Assembly: GCA_028728195.1 (NCBI GenBank)
Contig: JAQYUY010000143.1
Location: 1 to 32,925, forward strand
Length of the DNA: 32,925 nt
Direction of reading: 5' to 3'
DNA from: Endozoicomonas sp. (ex Botrylloides leachii)
GTDB lineage: Bacteria > Pseudomonadota > Gammaproteobacteria > Pseudomonadales > Endozoicomonadaceae
The notes under the pieces were generated by a model, which was not told the DNA's origin, made no database searches, and saw only the letters and a program-made list of their open reading frames with translations. Every line of letters begins with the position of its first letter. The stretch's first letter is position 1. A program made the position numbers and the translations under genes. Below, in pieces: positions 14,282-25,000 of this stretch.

Positions 14282-16366
14282 TCATACATTGGCATATCGT
14301 TCACTTCCTGAAAGCCAGCGAGTCATCAAAGGTTCAGCTAAATTTGGTGTTTGGTGCATCAATGCCTGTGCGGCCCAGCGCACCTCAGCCAGCAAATCGT
14401 TATCCCGCTCAAGATCAGCGATTTTGAACTGTACTAGGCCGGTCTGCCGAGTACCTAATACTTCACCAGGGCCGCGAATTTCCAGATCTTTTTCCGCAAT
14501 AACAAAGCCGTCTGACGAGTTGCGCATGACTAGTAGGCGTTCTTTGCTCTGCTGAGACAGCGGGGCGTGATACATTAGCAGGCAATGGCTGGCAATATTG
14601 CCTCGCCCTACTCGCCCTCTTAGCTGGTGAAGCTGAGATAATCCTAAACGTTCAGGATTTTCAATAATCATCAAGCTGGCATTAGGCACATCCACGCCGA
14701 CTTCAATTACTGTCGTTGCTACTAGTAAATTAATATGCCCTTTTTTAAAAGCAGCCATAATGGTTTCTTTTTCATTGGGTTTCATGCGTCCATGGATTAA
14801 TCCAATGGATAGATCAGTTAGGATTTCTTTTAATAGATCAGCAGTGACTTCAGCGGCTTGGCACTGAAGAGCTTCAGACTCTTGAATAAGCGTGCACACC
14901 CAATAAGCCTGCCGACCTTCAAGGCAGGCTTTTCTTAGGTGTTCGATAACCTCATTGCGTCGATTATCACTAATTAAAACCGTATTAACCGGTGTACGCC
15001 CTGGCGGTAACTCGTCAATAATTGAACAGTCAAGATCTGCATAAGCAGTCATTGCCAGTGTTCTAGGAATAGGTGTTGCGGTCATTATTAATTGGTCTGG
15101 CTGCCCCCCGGTCTGTTCGCCTTTTTGGCGTAAGGCTAATCTTTGGTGAACGCCAAAACGGTGTTGTTCATCAATAACAGCCAAGCCCAATTTATGAAAA
15201 TGCACATCTTCTTGGAATAAGGCATGTGTTCCGATTACCACCATAGCTTCTCCAGAAATAATCTTTGCCAATTCTGCCTTGCGCTTTTTGCCTGAAGTTT
15301 TTCCTGATAGGTATGCAACTGAAATCCCTAGGGGCTTCAACCATTCATGGAAATTGCGCTCATGTTGCTCCGCTAAAATTTCGGTGGGTGCCATAATGGC
15401 AGCTTGAAAGCCATTTTCTACTGCTTGCAATGCAGCCATTGCTGCAACAATTGTCTTGCCCGAACCCACATCTCCTTGGATTAACCGAAGCATGGGAGAC
15501 ATTTCACTCATATCTTGGCTAATTTCAGCTAATACGTTTTCTTGCGCGCTAGTGAGAGAAAAACATAATTGCTCTTTAAATGTCTTGGTTAGTGTGTGGT
15601 GGGGACTCATGGGAATCCCCGTTTGTGAGCGCACCTTTAAGCGTATTTTTTGCAAACTCAGGTTATGAGCCAGAAACTCTTCAAAAGCCAATCGTTTTTG
15701 TGCGGGGTGTCGCCCTTCACCAGTAAGCGTCAGCGCTAAGGCTGCTGGAGGTTGGTGCAATAACCGGATTGCATCGGCCATAGAATCAAGTTGAAGGCGA
15801 TTTTTGATGTAGTCAGGTAACAACTCCTCTAAAGACGCAGCGCCGTCAAGTAAGCTTAATGCCTGTTTACATAAAGTACGAATGCGCTGTTGTGTTAGCC
15901 CTTCCGTGGTTGGGTAAACAGGTGTCAGCGTTTCTTCGCTATCTATGGAATCATTAGGCTTAATTATCTTATATTCTGGATGATAGATTTCCATACCACT
16001 GGCTCCTCTGCGGGGAGAACCAAAACACCTTACCATTGTGTCGGGTTTTAAGTTAGTTTGCTGTGCCATAGAGAAGTGGTAGAACCGCAAGCCAATTACA
16101 CCGCTATTATCTCTGAGCTTGCATAAGAGGCTGCGCTTTCGCCCCATGACAATATCTAAGGATATAACCGCTCCTTGAAATACGGCGTCATGTTCAGGAG
16201 TCAGCTGATTAATAGGAGTAATACGTGTGCGATCCTGATAGCGTGAAGGGAGATGAAATAGTAAATCTTGCAATGTATAAATACCCAGTTTCGATAATTT
16301 GTCAGCCAGAGCAACACCAACACCTTTTAGTGCAGTGACAGGGGTTTGATGTAGCGGCTGAGACAC
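14282..16366 (-). CDS. recG: RecG, branched-DNA helicase
   Basis: RecG remodels stalled replication forks and Holliday junctions by driving duplex DNA over its wedge domain. The 694-residue protein is family length. There is an N-terminal OB-fold wedge region (about 60-140), Walker A GDVGSGKT (298-305), motif II as DEQHRFG (399-405) and motif III TATPIPRTLAMT. Later come motifs TTVIEVGVDVPNASLM and QLRGRVGRG. The start is GTG, with AAGGAG about 6 bases before it. It lies 76 bases after oxyR in the same direction, the same pairing as the pseudomonad oxyR-recG operon. Confidence 0.98.
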   Translation of the reverse strand: MSQPLHQTPVTALKGVGVALADKLSKLGIYTLQDLLFHLPSRYQDRTRITPINQLTPEHDAVFQGAVISLDIVMGRKRSLLCKLRDNSGVIGLRFYHFSMAQQTNLKPDTMVRCFGSPRRGASGMEIYHPEYKIIKPNDSIDSEETLTPVYPTTEGLTQQRIRTLCKQALSLLDGAASLEELLPDYIKNRLQLDSMADAIRLLHQPPAALALTLTGEGRHPAQKRLAFEEFLAHNLSLQKIRLKVRSQTGIPMSPHHTLTKTFKEQLCFSLTSAQENVLAEISQDMSEMSPMLRLIQGDVGSGKTIVAAMAALQAVENGFQAAIMAPTEILAEQHERNFHEWLKPLGISVAYLSGKTSGKKRKAELAKIISGEAMVVIGTHALFQEDVHFHKLGLAVIDEQHRFGVHQRLALRQKGEQTGGQPDQLIMTATPIPRTLAMTAYADLDCSIIDELPPGRTPVNTVLISDNRRNEVIEHLRKACLEGRQAYWVCTLIQESEALQCQAAEVTADLLKEILTDLSIGLIHGRMKPNEKETIMAAFKKGHINLLVATTVIEVGVDVPNASLMIIENPERLGLSQLHQLRGRVGRGNIASHCLLMYHAPLSQQSKERLLVMRNSSDGFVIAEKDLEIRGPGEVLGTRQTGLVQFKIADLERDNDLLAEVRWAAQALMHQTPNLAEPLMTRWLSGSERYANV

Positions 16367-16442
16367 GGGTCACTCCTTATGCGATATCAGAAGATTATTT
16401 ATTTTAATCAAAAGAAGAATGATCTTTGTCAGTATTAGCTAA

Positions 16443-17348
16443 CTAAGAAAAAGAGCATAGCCTAAGAGCTTGGGATAATGCTTCAATCGCTTTTGGCCTT
16501 GGGAAGCTCACACGCCATGCTAATGCCACGGTCCTGCTCGGTGCAGGCGAATGAAATGGACGTGTAGAGAGCACATCAGGAGCATAAAAACTATTGATCA
16601 TAGCTGATTGTGGTAATACGCTGATGCCCATGCCGGAGGCGACCATATGTCTTATTGTTTCAAGCGTGTCTGCAACGATGCCCCCATGCTCGATAGCATT
16701 ATCTTTTTTATGTGCTAGAGCTGGGCAGGCTGCTATAATTTGATCTCTGAAACAATGACCTTCCCCCAGTAATAATAGTTCTTCATCCACTAAATCTAGT
16801 GGATTAATTGCCTGCCTGGCTTCCCATGGATGCCCAGCAGGAAGTAGAACTTGAAAAGGCTCATCATATAATGGTTGGGTTAGCACATCAGGTTCAGTGA
16901 ATGGCAGAGCAATAATGATGCTATCGAGCTCTCCTATCCGCAGCTTTCGTCGCAGTATTGCAGTGAAGTTTTCTTCGATATATAACGGCATATTAGGTGT
17001 AGCGGTTTTTAGCTGGGGTATCAAGTGAGGAAATAGATATGGGCCAATGGTATAGGTAGTGCCTACTCGCAAAGGGGTTTTAAGTTGATCAAATCCCGTA
17101 CTGGCTATTTGTTTAACGGTAGCAGCGGCTTCCAATACTTTTTGCGCCTGAAGGACAATTTTTTTACCTATGGGTGTTACGGTAACAGAGGTTCGGGTAC
17201 GCTCAAATAGTGCAACACCCAGGTCGTCTTCTAGTTTTTTTACGCCAACACTGAGCGTGGGCTGGCTGACAAAACACTTGGAAGCTGCTTTCCCAAAGTG
17301 TTGTTCTTGAGCAAGAGTAACGATATAACGAAGCTCTGTCAGTGTCAT
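16443..17348 (-). CDS. oxyR: OxyR, peroxide-sensing LysR-type regulator
   Basis: OxyR senses H2O2 by forming an intramolecular disulfide and then activates catalase, peroxiredoxin and related genes. The 301-residue protein has an N-terminal LysR helix-turn-helix (HFGKAASKCFVSQPTLSVGVKKLEDDLG). The redox pair is at Cys199 (GEGHCFRDQ) and Cys208 (IIAACPA), exactly the E. coli numbering. This separates it from other LysR members. recG follows it, and an SDR gene diverges from it 83 bases away. Confidence 0.96.
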   Translation of the reverse strand: MTLTELRYIVTLAQEQHFGKAASKCFVSQPTLSVGVKKLEDDLGVALFERTRTSVTVTPIGKKIVLQAQKVLEAAATVKQIASTGFDQLKTPLRVGTTYTIGPYLFPHLIPQLKTATPNMPLYIEENFTAILRRKLRIGELDSIIIALPFTEPDVLTQPLYDEPFQVLLPAGHPWEARQAINPLDLVDEELLLLGEGHCFRDQIIAACPALAHKKDNAIEHGGIVADTLETIRHMVASGMGISVLPQSAMINSFYAPDVLSTRPFHSPAPSRTVALAWRVSFPRPKAIEALSQALRLCSFS

Positions 17349-17418
17349 CGGTTCTGGTATACACCTTTTTGTATCAATTTAGTTATTATGCTTTTTTCAA
17401 CGCACATGGCAAATGATA

Positions 17419-17433
17419 ATAGAAAATTTCTAT
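17419..17433. promoter_or_regulatory. Perfect 15-bp palindrome at the SDR start codon
   Basis: ATAGAAAATTTCTAT is a perfect palindrome around its central base pair. Its outer ATAG/CTAT match the OxyR half-site consensus ATAG-N7-CTAT, although the inner T and A of that consensus do not fit. It overlaps the ATG of the SDR gene in the oxyR-SDR divergent region. No second half-site is evident at the expected phase. Confidence 0.35.
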
Positions 17434-18274
17434 GAAAAAGAAACAGGTTTTTATCGCTGGTTGTGGGTATGTTGGCTGTGAGTTAGCAAGACAGCTAATG
17501 AGCCGAGGTGATGTTGATGTGTGGGGTTTGCGGCGGAACACGAAGGCATTGCCAGCTGGTGTTCATCCTATCCAAGGCGATTTGGCAATAGCTAAAACAT
17601 TTGACTCATGGCCAGTCTCTATTGACTATGTGATATATTGCCTCGCTGCCAAAGATCACACCGAGGCCAGTTACAGGCAGGCGTACTTACAATGCCTTGA
17701 TAACCTGATATGTCTGCTGGAAAAAGAAAATCAACAGCCAAAACGAATATTGTTTACTTCCAGTACGGGTGTTTATCATCAGTCGGGGGGTGTCTGGGTA
17801 AATGAATCATCGACAACTGAGCCAAAAAATTACGCTGGGCAGATCATGCTTGAGGCGGAAAACCTGTTAAAACAAGCGCCATTTCCATCTACGGCAATTC
17901 GCTTTGGTGGCATTTATGGACCTGATCGGATAAGACTATTGAACCGGGCGAAAGAGGGAGTAGGTTGTTATGCTGAACCGCCTGTGTATGGCAACCGTAT
18001 TCATCGAGATGACTGCGCCGGCATTCTGGCGCACCTGCTGATGATTTCTGCTGCGGAATTACCGATTCAACCAGTGTATTTAGGTGTTGATAATGACCCA
18101 GCGCCTATTTATGACGTACTTCAGTGGCTTGCTAATAAGGAGGGTACCACGCTCAACAATGATAACCCACCACCCGCCAGAGGTAATAAACGATGCGATA
18201 ATGCACTGATAAGGTCGACTGGTTATCGATTTCATTACCCTGATTACCGCTCAGGTTATGCTAATGGCTGTTGA
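17432..18274 (+). CDS. NAD(P)-binding SDR/epimerase-like protein (YeeZ-like)
   Basis: This 280-residue atypical short-chain dehydrogenase/reductase has the Rossmann motif GCGYVG (10-15) directly after the start, QGDL after the third strand, and FTSSTGVYHQ where extended SDRs have the active-site Ser/Tyr region. The usual Tyr-x-x-x-Lys is not present in the normal place, as in the YeeZ-type subgroup. IRFGGIYGPDR and a nucleotide-sugar-epimerase-like NRIHRDDCAG are also visible. The substrate is unknown. No Shine-Dalgarno is visible, but the Rossmann motif leaves no room for a later start. Confidence 0.8.
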   Translation: MKKKQVFIAGCGYVGCELARQLMSRGDVDVWGLRRNTKALPAGVHPIQGDLAIAKTFDSWPVSIDYVIYCLAAKDHTEASYRQAYLQCLDNLICLLEKENQQPKRILFTSSTGVYHQSGGVWVNESSTTEPKNYAGQIMLEAENLLKQAPFPSTAIRFGGIYGPDRIRLLNRAKEGVGCYAEPPVYGNRIHRDDCAGILAHLLMISAAELPIQPVYLGVDNDPAPIYDVLQWLANKEGTTLNNDNPPPARGNKRCDNALIRSTGYRFHYPDYRSGYANGC

Positions 18275-18447
18275 CGTTTATATAGGTGCTAAAATACGGC
18301 AATAGGCAAATTGATTATTATACTATCGATTTGATAGGGATGGCCTGCACAAACCGATGCTTATAAACTCCTCAACTTTTGCAGGAATTGACGTTGAAAG
18401 TATTTTGCTAAAGAAATAGGTTTATTTTTGAGTTATGTAGTAGTCCT

Positions 18448-19557
18448 TTAAACGGACAAGGCATCAGTATCAAAGCCTTTTTCGCTCGTCGGTGGTGTGC
18501 CTTTTAATTTAATCATTAATCGTAAGTCATTGGCTGAAGTGGCATGCAGCAGCGCCTTTTCATAGGAAATTTTTCCTGCCTCATATAGATCATATAGTGA
18601 TTGATCAAAGGTTTGCATGCCCTGTTCTCTTGATTTAGTAATGACATCTTTTAGCTCACTGATCGCCCCCTTTCTGATTAAGTCAGCAACTGTAGGGCTG
18701 TTTAGCATAACTTCAACAGCTGGATAAATTTTATCCCGTGCCTTTGACTCAATAAGCTGTTGGCCAATGATGGCTTTAATATTAAGAGAAAGGTCCATCA
18801 ATATTTGCGAACGTTGCTCCAAAGGGAAAAAGTGGATAATACGTTCAAGCGCCTGATAGGAATTATTAGCATGAAGTGTGGCAATGCAGTGATGCCCAGT
18901 TTCTACGGCAGTAAGCACATATTTCATAACCGCGAGCGATCTTATTTCGCCAATTGCTATAATATTTGGCGATTGGCGTAATGCATTAATTAACCCTTTT
19001 TCGTAAGATGCTGTGTCTAGCCCGACATCGCGCTGGGTAATGATGCACTGGTTATGCGTGTGAACATACTCTATTGGATCTTCAATAAGAATAATGTGCC
19101 CTTTATCCGCAGCATTTCTATGACTGATTAGTGATGCCATTGTTGTGCTTTTGCCCGATCCTGCAGGCCCAGTAATCAGAGTTAACCCTTTGGGTTGACT
19201 GGCTTGTTCGCTAAGATGGGCGGGTAAACCTAACTCTGAAAGGGTGGGAATTTTAGTATTAATCCGTTTAATTACCATGCCAGGCTCTCCTTTTTGATAA
19301 AAGGCACTTATCCGGAAGCGACCTGCACCATCAATATCAACAGCACAATTACTTTCATGGGTATTATGGAGCTTTGCGCATTCATCTTCATTTAAGGTAG
19401 CGTTAATAGCGGTTGTAACATGCTGTGTTGATAAGGACTCTTTTGTAATAGCCTGAATTTGATTATTAATCTTTAGGGTCAGCGGGAGGCCAACCGTAAC
19501 AAAAAGATCTGATCCATTTTTATCCACAAGCATTTTCAATGCTTTAAAAATATCCAT
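18448..19557 (-). CDS. pilU: PilU-type pilus retraction ATPase
   Basis: PilU is a PilT-dependent motor accessory that helps retract type IV pili. The 369-residue protein has Walker A GPAGSGKS (130-137), an IEDPIEYVH Asp-box region, Walker B IIAIGE (199-204) and a His box HCIATLHA (223-230). The tail KSREQGMQTFDQSLYDLYEAGKISYEKAL...NDLRLMIKL marks PilU rather than PilT. Two oddities stand out: the usual GEIRDxET after Walker B reads GEIRSLAV, and no pilT lies beside it. The neighbours (SDR and dapB) are unrelated. Confidence 0.88.
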   Translation of the reverse strand: MDIFKALKMLVDKNGSDLFVTVGLPLTLKINNQIQAITKESLSTQHVTTAINATLNEDECAKLHNTHESNCAVDIDGAGRFRISAFYQKGEPGMVIKRINTKIPTLSELGLPAHLSEQASQPKGLTLITGPAGSGKSTTMASLISHRNAADKGHIILIEDPIEYVHTHNQCIITQRDVGLDTASYEKGLINALRQSPNIIAIGEIRSLAVMKYVLTAVETGHHCIATLHANNSYQALERIIHFFPLEQRSQILMDLSLNIKAIIGQQLIESKARDKIYPAVEVMLNSPTVADLIRKGAISELKDVITKSREQGMQTFDQSLYDLYEAGKISYEKALLHATSANDLRLMIKLKGTPPTSEKGFDTDALSV

Positions 19558-19703
19558 ATTCAGTTCTCAGCTCATGTTTTTATAGATTATTCATTAGCTT
19601 TTGCAGTTGGCAAAAAGCATACGAATGGTTTCTTATAATGCTTGCTGTTTCTGGTATTGCCGATAGAATTACTTATTTTAAGGCATTGGCTAGGTGGAAT
19701 GGA

Positions 19704-20504
19704 ATGATAAAAGTAGCAATCGTCGGCGCAGCGGGTCGTATGGGACGTATGCTGATGGAGTCAGTGGTGGCTGACAATGAAACAACCCTTTCGGCAGGTA
19801 TTGTTTCAACAACTAATGGCTTGCAGGGCATTGATTGCGGCGAGTTAATCGGTGCTGGTAATCTGGGTGTTGCGCTAACAACTAGTCTTGCAGAGGTAAT
19901 TGATACAGTTGATGCAGTGATTGATTTCACATGCCCTACATATACCATGGAAAATGCAGCGATATGTGCTCAACATAAAAAAACATTGGTTATTGGTACT
20001 ACTGGACTGACGGATCAACAACAACAGCAATTGAAAGTCTTATCACAAAAGACACCGATTGTGTGTGCGCCAAATATGAGCACTGGAGTTAATTTGGTTT
20101 TTAAGGTGCTTGAAACTGTGGCCAAAGTGCTTGATGGTGAGGCTGATGTTGAAGTAGTTGAAATGCATCATCGCAGCAAAGTCGATGCTCCCTCGGGTAC
20201 GTCACTGAAAATGGCCGAAATCGTGGCCAAAGCAACCCATAGGAGCTTGGAAGAATGTGCTGTTTATGGTAGGGAGGGGCAAGTTGGGGTAAGGAAAAGA
20301 GAAACTATTGGTTTTTCAACTATGCGCGGCGGAGATGTTATTGGCGATCATACGATGCTTTTTGCTTGCGAAGGTGAAAGGATAGAGATCACTCATAAAG
20401 CCAGCAGCCGGATGATTTATGCCAAAGGTTCAGTAAGGGCAGTAAAGTTTCTTGCCACAAAGCAGGCAGGTTTTTATAGCATGACAGATGTGCTGGGGTT
20501 GTAA
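19704..20504 (+). CDS. dapB: DapB, 4-hydroxy-tetrahydrodipicolinate reductase
   Basis: DapB uses NAD(P)H to reduce the dihydrodipicolinate precursor in the diaminopimelate/lysine pathway. The protein begins MIKVAIVGAAGRMGRM, the family N-terminus, which is why ATG 19704 (AGGTGGA 6 bases upstream) is preferred over a longer frame opening at 19638. The catalytic and substrate motifs EMHHRSKVDAPSGTSLKMAE and the later FACEGERIEITHKASSR are complete. At 266 residues it has the usual length. In gammaproteobacteria dapB commonly precedes carAB, as here. Confidence 0.97.
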   Translation: MIKVAIVGAAGRMGRMLMESVVADNETTLSAGIVSTTNGLQGIDCGELIGAGNLGVALTTSLAEVIDTVDAVIDFTCPTYTMENAAICAQHKKTLVIGTTGLTDQQQQQLKVLSQKTPIVCAPNMSTGVNLVFKVLETVAKVLDGEADVEVVEMHHRSKVDAPSGTSLKMAEIVAKATHRSLEECAVYGREGQVGVRKRETIGFSTMRGGDVIGDHTMLFACEGERIEITHKASSRMIYAKGSVRAVKFLATKQAGFYSMTDVLGL

Positions 20505-20745
20505 GACAAACCATGCTGAGCTGTTATTATCGGTGGTGTTAAAAAGCAGCTTCATTGCAAGAAGCTAAGTGCCACTTATCTTTTGGAAAGGGATCTTCCT
20601 TGTCTACTTTCATTCTTTGTGCTTAACTTCCTGAAATTTTTATCTATCATGGTTGTATTGACAGCCGCATGAAATAAATGCGAGCACTCTATTATAAAAA
20701 TACTGTCAATTAAAACAGATTGCATGAATGTAGCCTAAACTGGCT

Positions 20746-20770
20746 GCCAAAAGTTCATGTAGATTTTGGC
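20746..20770 (+). promoter_or_regulatory. Hairpin in the carA leader
   Basis: GCCAAAA and TTTTGGC form a perfect 7-bp stem with an 11-base loop, ending 10 bases before the carA ribosome site. An outer TAGCC (20731-20735) can pair either with GGCT (20742-20745) or with GGCTA (20768-20772). No T-run follows, so this is not a simple terminator. It could affect carA translation. The rest of the 280-base dapB-carA gap contains TTGACA (20658-20663) without a well-spaced -10. Confidence 0.4.
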
Positions 20771-20790
20771 TACAATAATGGGAGACGGTG

Positions 20791-21951
20791 TTGACTAAAG
20801 CAGCCATTTTAGCCTTGGAAGATGGTACTATTTTTCAAGGGATAGCCATTGGTTCTGCGGGTGAAACATGTGGTGAAGTTGTTTTCAATACAGCAATGAC
20901 AGGCTATCAAGAAATTCTCACCGACCCTTCTTATTCTCACCAGCTAGTTACGTTGACCTACCCACATATTGGAAATACAGGTGTCAACCTTCTGGATCAA
21001 GAGTCTAGAACCATTCATGCAGCTGGGCTTATTATTCGTGATCTCTCGATAACAGCCAGTAATTGGCGCAATCAACAACCATTAGATGCATATTTAAAAG
21101 CCCACAATAATGTGGCTATTGCAGGAATTGATACCCGAAAGTTAACACGCATCTTGCGTGAAAGAGGGGCACAGAAAGGCTGTATTATAGCTGGAGATAA
21201 TATTGATAAGACTGCTGCAATAGCGAAAGCTCAGGCTTTCTCTGGTTTGAAAGGGGTTGATCTTGTTAAAAGGGTTACCACCACTGTTCGTTACCCATGG
21301 CATGAAGGTGAATGGTCGCTTAAAGAGAATGATTATTGTCAACCGCAGCAGTATGCATGGCATGTGGTCGCTTACGACTTTGGTATAAAACATAATATTC
21401 TGCGCATGTTAGCCCAACGAGGGTGCAGGTTAACTGTGGTGCCTGCACAGACAACAGCTGAAGAGGTGTTAGCTTTAAAGCCCGATGGTGTTTTTTTATC
21501 CAACGGTCCAGGTGACCCGGAACCTTGTGGCTATGCCATAGAGGCGATTAAAGCTATTTTAGCAACGCATACCCCTGTTTTCGGTATTTGCCTGGGGCAT
21601 CAATTATTGGCACTGGCCAGTGGTGGCCAAACTGAAAAAATGAAATTTGGTCATCATGGGGCCAATCACCCAGTGCAAGCGCTGGATACAGGCTTGGTGA
21701 TGATTACTAGCCAAAACCATGGTTTTGCTGTTGTCGAAAGTTCTTTGCCAGCGTGTTTACGGGCGACACACAGATCCCTTTTTGACGGTTCTTTGCAGGG
21801 GATAGAGCGCTGTGATACGCCTGCATTTAGCTTCCAAGGTCATCCAGAAGCCAGCCCAGGCCCCCATGATGCAGCCGCTTTATTTGATCGATTTATCGGC
21901 ATGCTCAAACAGCATAATAAAAATAAGCAGTATATGGCTCGGATGGAGTGA
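20791..21951 (+). CDS. carA: CarA, carbamoyl-phosphate synthase small subunit
   Basis: CarA hydrolyses glutamine and passes ammonia to CarB. The class I glutamine amidotransferase domain has the nucleophile Cys in FGICLGHQ (about residue 267) and His/Glu in [10 protein letters not shown] (about 351 and 353). The N-terminal CarA domain starts [21 protein letters not shown] (20781-20785) is 5 bases before TTG 20791 but only 2 before GTG 20788, so TTG is the likelier start, giving about 386 residues. carB follows after 77 bases. Confidence 0.96.
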   Translation: MTKAAILALEDGTIFQGIAIGSAGETCGEVVFNTAMTGYQEILTDPSYSHQLVTLTYPHIGNTGVNLLDQESRTIHAAGLIIRDLSITASNWRNQQPLDAYLKAHNNVAIAGIDTRKLTRILRERGAQKGCIIAGDNIDKTAAIAKAQAFSGLKGVDLVKRVTTTVRYPWHEGEWSLKENDYCQPQQYAWHVVAYDFGIKHNILRMLAQRGCRLTVVPAQTTAEEVLALKPDGVFLSNGPGDPEPCGYAIEAIKAILATHTPVFGICLGHQLLALASGGQTEKMKFGHHGANHPVQALDTGLVMITSQNHGFAVVESSLPACLRATHRSLFDGSLQGIERCDTPAFSFQGHPEASPGPHDAAALFDRFIGMLKQHNKNKQYMARME

Positions 21952-22028
21952 AGTCATACAGCGATTAGCGTAGTCGTTTGAAAGATAATAGATAGAGACT
22001 GTACTTCAGAATTGATACGAGAACAAAG

Positions 22029-25000
22029 ATGCCAAAACGTACTGATATCAACAGCATTCTTATTCTAGGAGCTGGGCCTATTATTATTGGTCAGGCTTGC
22101 GAGTTTGATTATTCTGGAGCACAGGCTTGTAAGGCACTGAGAGAAGAAGGCTGTCGAGTCATATTGGTGAACTCTAACCCTGCCACCATTATGACAGACC
22201 CGAGTATGGCTGATGCTACCTATATTGAACCAATTCGATGGCAAACGGTTGAAAAAATTATTGAGCAAGAAAAGCCCGATGCTATTCTACCTACGATGGG
22301 TGGACAAACAGCGCTAAACTGCGCACTGGATTTAGCGGCTAAAGGCGTACTCAAAAAATATAATGTCACTATGATAGGCGCAACCCGTGAAGCGATAGAT
22401 AAAGCTGAAGATCGGGAGCTGTTTGACCAAGCGATGAAAAAAATTGGTCTAGACACGCCCTGTTCAGGTATTGCAACATCGATGGCATCTGCGAATAAGG
22501 TGCTTGATAGGGTAGGTTTCCCTTGTATTATTAGGCCGTCATTTACTATGGGGGGAACCGGTGGAGGTATAGCGTATAACCGTAATGAATTTGAAGAAAT
22601 CTGTCAGCGAGGACTGGATCTTTCACCGACTAGTGAATTACTTATTGATGAATCACTAATTGGCTGGAAAGAATATGAGTTGGAAGTGGTTCGCGATAAA
22701 AATGATAACTGCATTATTGTGTGCACGATTGAAAACCTTGATCCCATGGGCATTCATACCGGCGACTCTATTACTGTAGCACCGGCTCAAACCCTGACTG
22801 ATAAAGAATATCAGATACTTCGCAAAGCCTCTTTGGCGGTTATACGTGAAATAGGTGTTGAAACAGGAGGTTCAAATGTGCAGTTCGGAGTTTGTCCTGA
22901 AACAGGGCGAATGGTTGTAATTGAAATGAACCCTCGCGTTTCTCGCTCTTCTGCTCTAGCCTCTAAGGCGACTGGTTTTCCTATTGCGAAAGTGGCAGCG
23001 AAATTAGCGCTGGGTTACACGCTTGATGAGTTGCGGAATGAGATTACTGGAAATATTACACCGGCCTCATTTGAGCCTGCCATTGATTATGTTGTTACTA
23101 AAATTCCAAGGTTTGCCTTTGAAAAATTTCCTCAGGCTGATGCCCGCTTAACAACCCAAATGAAATCAGTTGGTGAGGTGATGGCTATTGGGCGAACGTT
23201 TCAAGAGTCAGTGCAAAAGGCGCTTCGGGGATTAGAAACAGGGGCCTCCGGCTTTAATCCGATGATTAATTCAGAAGCAGATGATGCGATTGAATTAATC
23301 AAAGCTGAACTGATTACGCCTAAACCTGATCGTATTTACTGCGTTGCTGATGCATTTCGCTCAGGGATGAGTGTAGAAGAGGTTTTCAATGCATGTAAAA
23401 TTGACCCATGGTTTCTAGTGCAAATTGAAGACTTGATTCAAAAAGAAAAAAAACTATTAACACAGAAATTAACTGACATAACCAAAGACGCACTGTTTGG
23501 TCTTAAGCAACAAGGATTCAGTGATCTTCGGCTGGCTGAATTGATGGGGGTTGAGGAAGCCGATGTCCGTCATTATCGCCAGAGTTTAGGTGTTCGGCCA
23601 GTATATAAACGTGTTGATACCTGTAGTGCTGAATTTCCCTCTACGACAGCGTATATGTATTCCACCTATGAAGAAGAGTGTGAAGCTAAACCGACGGATG
23701 AAAAAAAAATCATGGTCTTAGGTGGTGGGCCTAATCGAATCGGCCAAGGTATCGAGTTTGATTATTGTTGCGTTCATGCATCGATGGCTGCAAAGGCTGA
23801 CGGTTTTGAAAGCATTATGGTGAACTGTAACCCTGAAACGGTATCAACGGATTATGATACATCTGATCGCCTCTATTTTGAGCCTGTTACGCTGGAAGAT
23901 GTGCTCTCTATCATTGAGCTGGAAAAACCCTTAGGAGTGATTGTGCAATATGGTGGACAAACGCCTTTAAAGTTGGCCCGAGCATTAGAGGCAGAAGGTG
24001 TGCCAATTATTGGGACTAGCCCCGATGCCATTGACCGAGCGGAAGACCGAGAGCGTTTCCAGCAAATGATTAACTGCTTGAAGCTGAGACAACCAGCCAA
24101 TGCTACCGCGCGATCGCCAGAAGATGCTATAAAAAAAGCGAATGAAATAGGTTATCCTCTCGTGGTTCGTCCTTCTTACGTGCTAGGTGGACGGGCAATG
24201 GAAATTGTCAAAAAGGAAAATCAGCTACGGTGTTATATGCGTGATGCAGTACAGGTGTCTAACGATAGCCCTGTGTTGCTTGACAGCTACCTTACTCATG
24301 CGGTTGAGGTGGATGTTGATGCCATCAGCGATGGTAAGCAGGTGGTTATTGGTGCAATTATGCAGCACATTGAGCAAGCGGGTATCCATTCAGGTGATTC
24401 TGGGTGTTCGCTTCCACCTTATAGTCTGAGCCCTAGAGTGCAAAATGAAATTCGTCGACAGGTAACCTGTATGGCAGTAGAGCTGGGCGTTGTTGGCTTA
24501 ATGAATGTTCAGCTGGCGATTCAGGATGGTGATATCTATGTTATTGAGGTTAATCCCAGAGCCTCAAGAACTGTGCCTTTTGTTTCTAAATGTATAGGTC
24601 ACTCTTTGGCTATGATTGCAGCCCATGTCATGATGGGTAAAACATTGAAGCAGATCGGTTTTACAGATGAAATTATTCCACCTTATTATTGCGTGAAGGA
24701 AGCCGTCTTGCCATTCAACAAGTTCCCCGGCGTTGATCCGGTTCTCGGCCCTGAAATGAAATCAACAGGGGAAGTGATGGGAGTAGGTGAGTCATTTCCT
24801 GAAGCCTATCGAAAAGCACAGCTAGCTGCTAAAATGGCGCTGCCAAATAAAGGTAACGTTATTCTTAGTGTGCGTGATTTTGATAAACGAGGCGTTCCAC
24901 CGCTGGCAAGATTGCTAATGGATATTGGCTTTAACCTGCTAGCAACTAAAGGAACGGCCAAAGTCATTGAAGAGGCAGGACTACCGGTGACCGCGGTGAA

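Noticed and set aside
14004-14285. 93-codon minus-strand frame starting at the recG stop; its LFTTALLLIIMPP stretch briefly recalled a ZnuB membrane segment
   Set aside because: The stretch lies inside the dispersed repeat also found at 101-180, no other ZnuB feature is present, and no ribosome site decides a start.
20680-20745. ArgR boxes before carA (TGAAATAAATG and TGCATGAATG)
   Set aside because: Only half-sites fit and they are not spaced as tandem ARG boxes.
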